Shown here: positions 62,990 through 64,000 of the stretch, one piece after another
Position numbering within the stretch: position 1 is the stretch's first letter
Layout of the letters: each line of letters starts with the position of its first letter
Assembly (NCBI GenBank): GCA_035507155.1
Contig: DATJOK010000054.1
Coordinates: 1-64,000, forward strand
Direction of reading: 5' to 3'
Source of the DNA: DASZHJ01 sp035507155
GTDB taxonomy: Bacteria > Pseudomonadota > Alphaproteobacteria > ATCC43930 > CGMCC-115725
DNA length: 64,000 nucleotides
Notes under the pieces: generated by a model
What the model was told of the DNA's origin: nothing
The model's database searches: none
What the model saw: only the letters and a program-made list of their open reading frames with translations
Position numbers and translations under genes: made by a program

Positions 62990-63928
62990 ATGCCGCAGAA
63001 GCACGTTGCCATCATCGGCGCCGGCACCATCGGCGCGAGCTGGGCCGCCTATTTCCTGTCGCGCGGGTATTCAGTGGCCGCCAGCGATCCCGCACCGAAC
63101 GGCGAGGCGTTCCTGCGGAATTATGTGAAGACAGCCTGGCTCGCGCTCTCGCGCCTCGGCCTCGCACCCGACGCCTCGCCGGATCGGATCAAGTTCGTGC
63201 GCGATCCGGTGGCGGCGCTGGATGGGGCGAGCTTCGTGCAGGAGAGCGGTCCCGAACGGCTTGACCTCAAGATCGAGCTCTTCGAGCGTCTCGACCGCGC
63301 ACTGCCGCCGGAGGTGATCCTCGCGTCGAGTTCCTCCGGCATCCTCATCAGCCAGATCGCCCAGCGCTGCAAGCATGCCGAGCGCTGCATCATCGGCCAT
63401 CCCTTCAACCCGCCGCACATGATCCCGCTGGTGGAGGTGGTGGGCGGCGAGAGAACCTCGCCCGAAACGATCGAGCGCGCGCTCGCCTTCTACCGCGAGA
63501 TCGGCAAGCGTCCGATCCATATCCGCAAAGAGGTGCCCGGTCATCTCGTCAACCGGCTGCAGGCGGCGCTCTGGCGCGAGGCGGTGCATCTGGTGGCAGA
63601 GGGCGTCGCCAGCGTCGAGGACGTCGATGCCGGCATCGCTTATGGCCCGGGCTTGCGCTGGGCGATCATGGGGCCGCATCTGACCTTTCACCTGGCGGGT
63701 GGCGTTGGCGGTATGCGGCACTTCATGCCTCATCTCGGCGTGCCGCAGTCCCATGACTGGTGGCCCTCCCTCGGCAATCCCGAGATGACGCCGGAGGTGC
63801 AGCAGATGATCATCGACGGCGTCGATCAGGAAGCCGCCGGCCGCTCCATCGGCGACCTTGCCGCCGAGCGTGACCGCTGCCTGATCGCGATCCTGGAGGC
63901 GCTGAAGACGGCGCGTGGCGGGAAGTAG
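62990..63928 (+). CDS. 3-hydroxyacyl-CoA dehydrogenase-family NAD-binding protein
   Basis: 312 residues. The Rossmann motif is GAGTIGASWAAYF at 10-22, with ASSSSGILISQIAQRC and the catalytic His in IIGHPFNPPHMIPLVEVV. The C-terminal half is short. This size and motif set fits 3-hydroxybutyryl-CoA, L-carnitine or L-gulonate dehydrogenases, which cannot be told apart by eye. GGGGGGAG-type ribosome site (AAGGGGGGAG) precedes the ATG. Convergent with a partial relative at the window end. Confidence 0.88.
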   Translation: MPQKHVAIIGAGTIGASWAAYFLSRGYSVAASDPAPNGEAFLRNYVKTAWLALSRLGLAPDASPDRIKFVRDPVAALDGASFVQESGPERLDLKIELFERLDRALPPEVILASSSSGILISQIAQRCKHAERCIIGHPFNPPHMIPLVEVVGGERTSPETIERALAFYREIGKRPIHIRKEVPGHLVNRLQAALWREAVHLVAEGVASVEDVDAGIAYGPGLRWAIMGPHLTFHLAGGVGGMRHFMPHLGVPQSHDWWPSLGNPEMTPEVQQMIIDGVDQEAAGRSIGDLAAERDRCLIAILEALKTARGGK

Positions 63929-63931
63929 GGT

Positions 63932-64000
63932 CTAGAGCTTCCTTTCCGCGCTCTTGAGCCAGCCGCGGCCCGCCTTGCGGCCGAGGTAGCCGGCCTTGAC
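63932..64000 (-). CDS. Partial 3-hydroxyacyl-CoA dehydrogenase, C-terminal end only
   Basis: Twenty-two codons from the window edge read VKAGYLGRKAGRGWLKSAER, then KL and a TAG at 63932-63934. The GYLGRKAGRGW block is the usual end of the C-terminal domain of 3-hydroxyacyl-CoA dehydrogenases (3-hydroxybutyryl-CoA type). The rest lies beyond base 64000. Its stop is 3 bp from that of the convergent gene. Confidence 0.75.
   Translation of the reverse strand, partial: VKAGYLGRKAGRGWLKSAERKL

Overview
This 64-kb window is chromosomal DNA from a high-GC alphaproteobacterium. Several class-typical markers point there: a circularly permuted two-piece tmRNA, a GapR-type nucleoid protein, DUF1244 and DUF4169 proteins, an alphaproteobacterial SspB, a fused 1155-residue indolepyruvate ferredoxin oxidoreductase and a SAM-II riboswitch. 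The gene order (mrp, hflK-hflC-DUF2065-degP, serB, miaA, ilvB-ilvN-ilvC) suggests a Rhodospirillales-like lineage, but that narrower placement is inference. Coding density is high. I see no prophage, intact insertion sequence or CRISPR array.

Bases 1-8900 are accessory and metabolic. They hold small unknown proteins, a RidA-family protein, a gene whose stop codon lies inside a 28-bp direct repeat, a membrane-anchored cytochrome c and a lipoprotein. A probable hydroxyproline locus follows (DapA-family lyase, 4-hydroxyproline epimerase, N-formylglutamate amidohydrolase-like protein), then DUF1244, gapR and a fluoroacetate-dehalogenase-type hydrolase coupled to a HIT protein. Three unrelated palindromic or direct repeat families sit between these genes. 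Bases 8900-19800 carry the large 2-oxoacid:ferredoxin oxidoreductase, a D-lactate dehydrogenase-type flavoenzyme, msrA, two ion transporters in tandem (ArsB/NhaD type and nhaA), an amidase and a macrodomain protein.

Bases 19800-46250 are housekeeping. They hold DUF4169, a large AsmA protein, an RHH_4 protein and an ECF sigma / anti-sigma / Spy-like sensor operon. Next come class I fumarase and sspB, with the permuted ssrA gene directly upstream of sspB on the same strand, then thyX and mrp. The hflKC-degP group, serB and miaA follow. The ilvBNC operon has a structured leader and ends in a strong hairpin. The mreB-mreC-mreD-mrdA-rodA rod-shape operon and tRNA-Lys(CTT) close the block.

Bases 46250-64000 are catabolic. 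They begin with an HD-domain phosphohydrolase and an aldo/keto reductase. An ABC importer with an NMT1/SsuA-type binding protein is followed by a truncated remnant of a different permease and a second DapA-family lyase. A hydantoinase / N-carbamoyl-D-amino-acid hydrolase / flavin-reductase operon follows. Acyl-CoA-type genes (MaoC, thiolase, SnoaL-like, SDR), a TauE exporter and metZ under a SAM-II riboswitch with an intrinsic terminator come next. An epoxide-hydrolase-type hydrolase and two convergent 3-hydroxyacyl-CoA dehydrogenases end the window, the last cut by its edge.

The best candidates for new biology are the repeat-linked gene at 1641-2454, the ssrA-sspB linkage, the ilvB leader with its 12-bp perfect inverted repeat and tiny upstream ORF, and the self-contained hydantoin import and hydrolysis locus. 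Family assignments come from reading motifs in the translated sequence; no database search was run.
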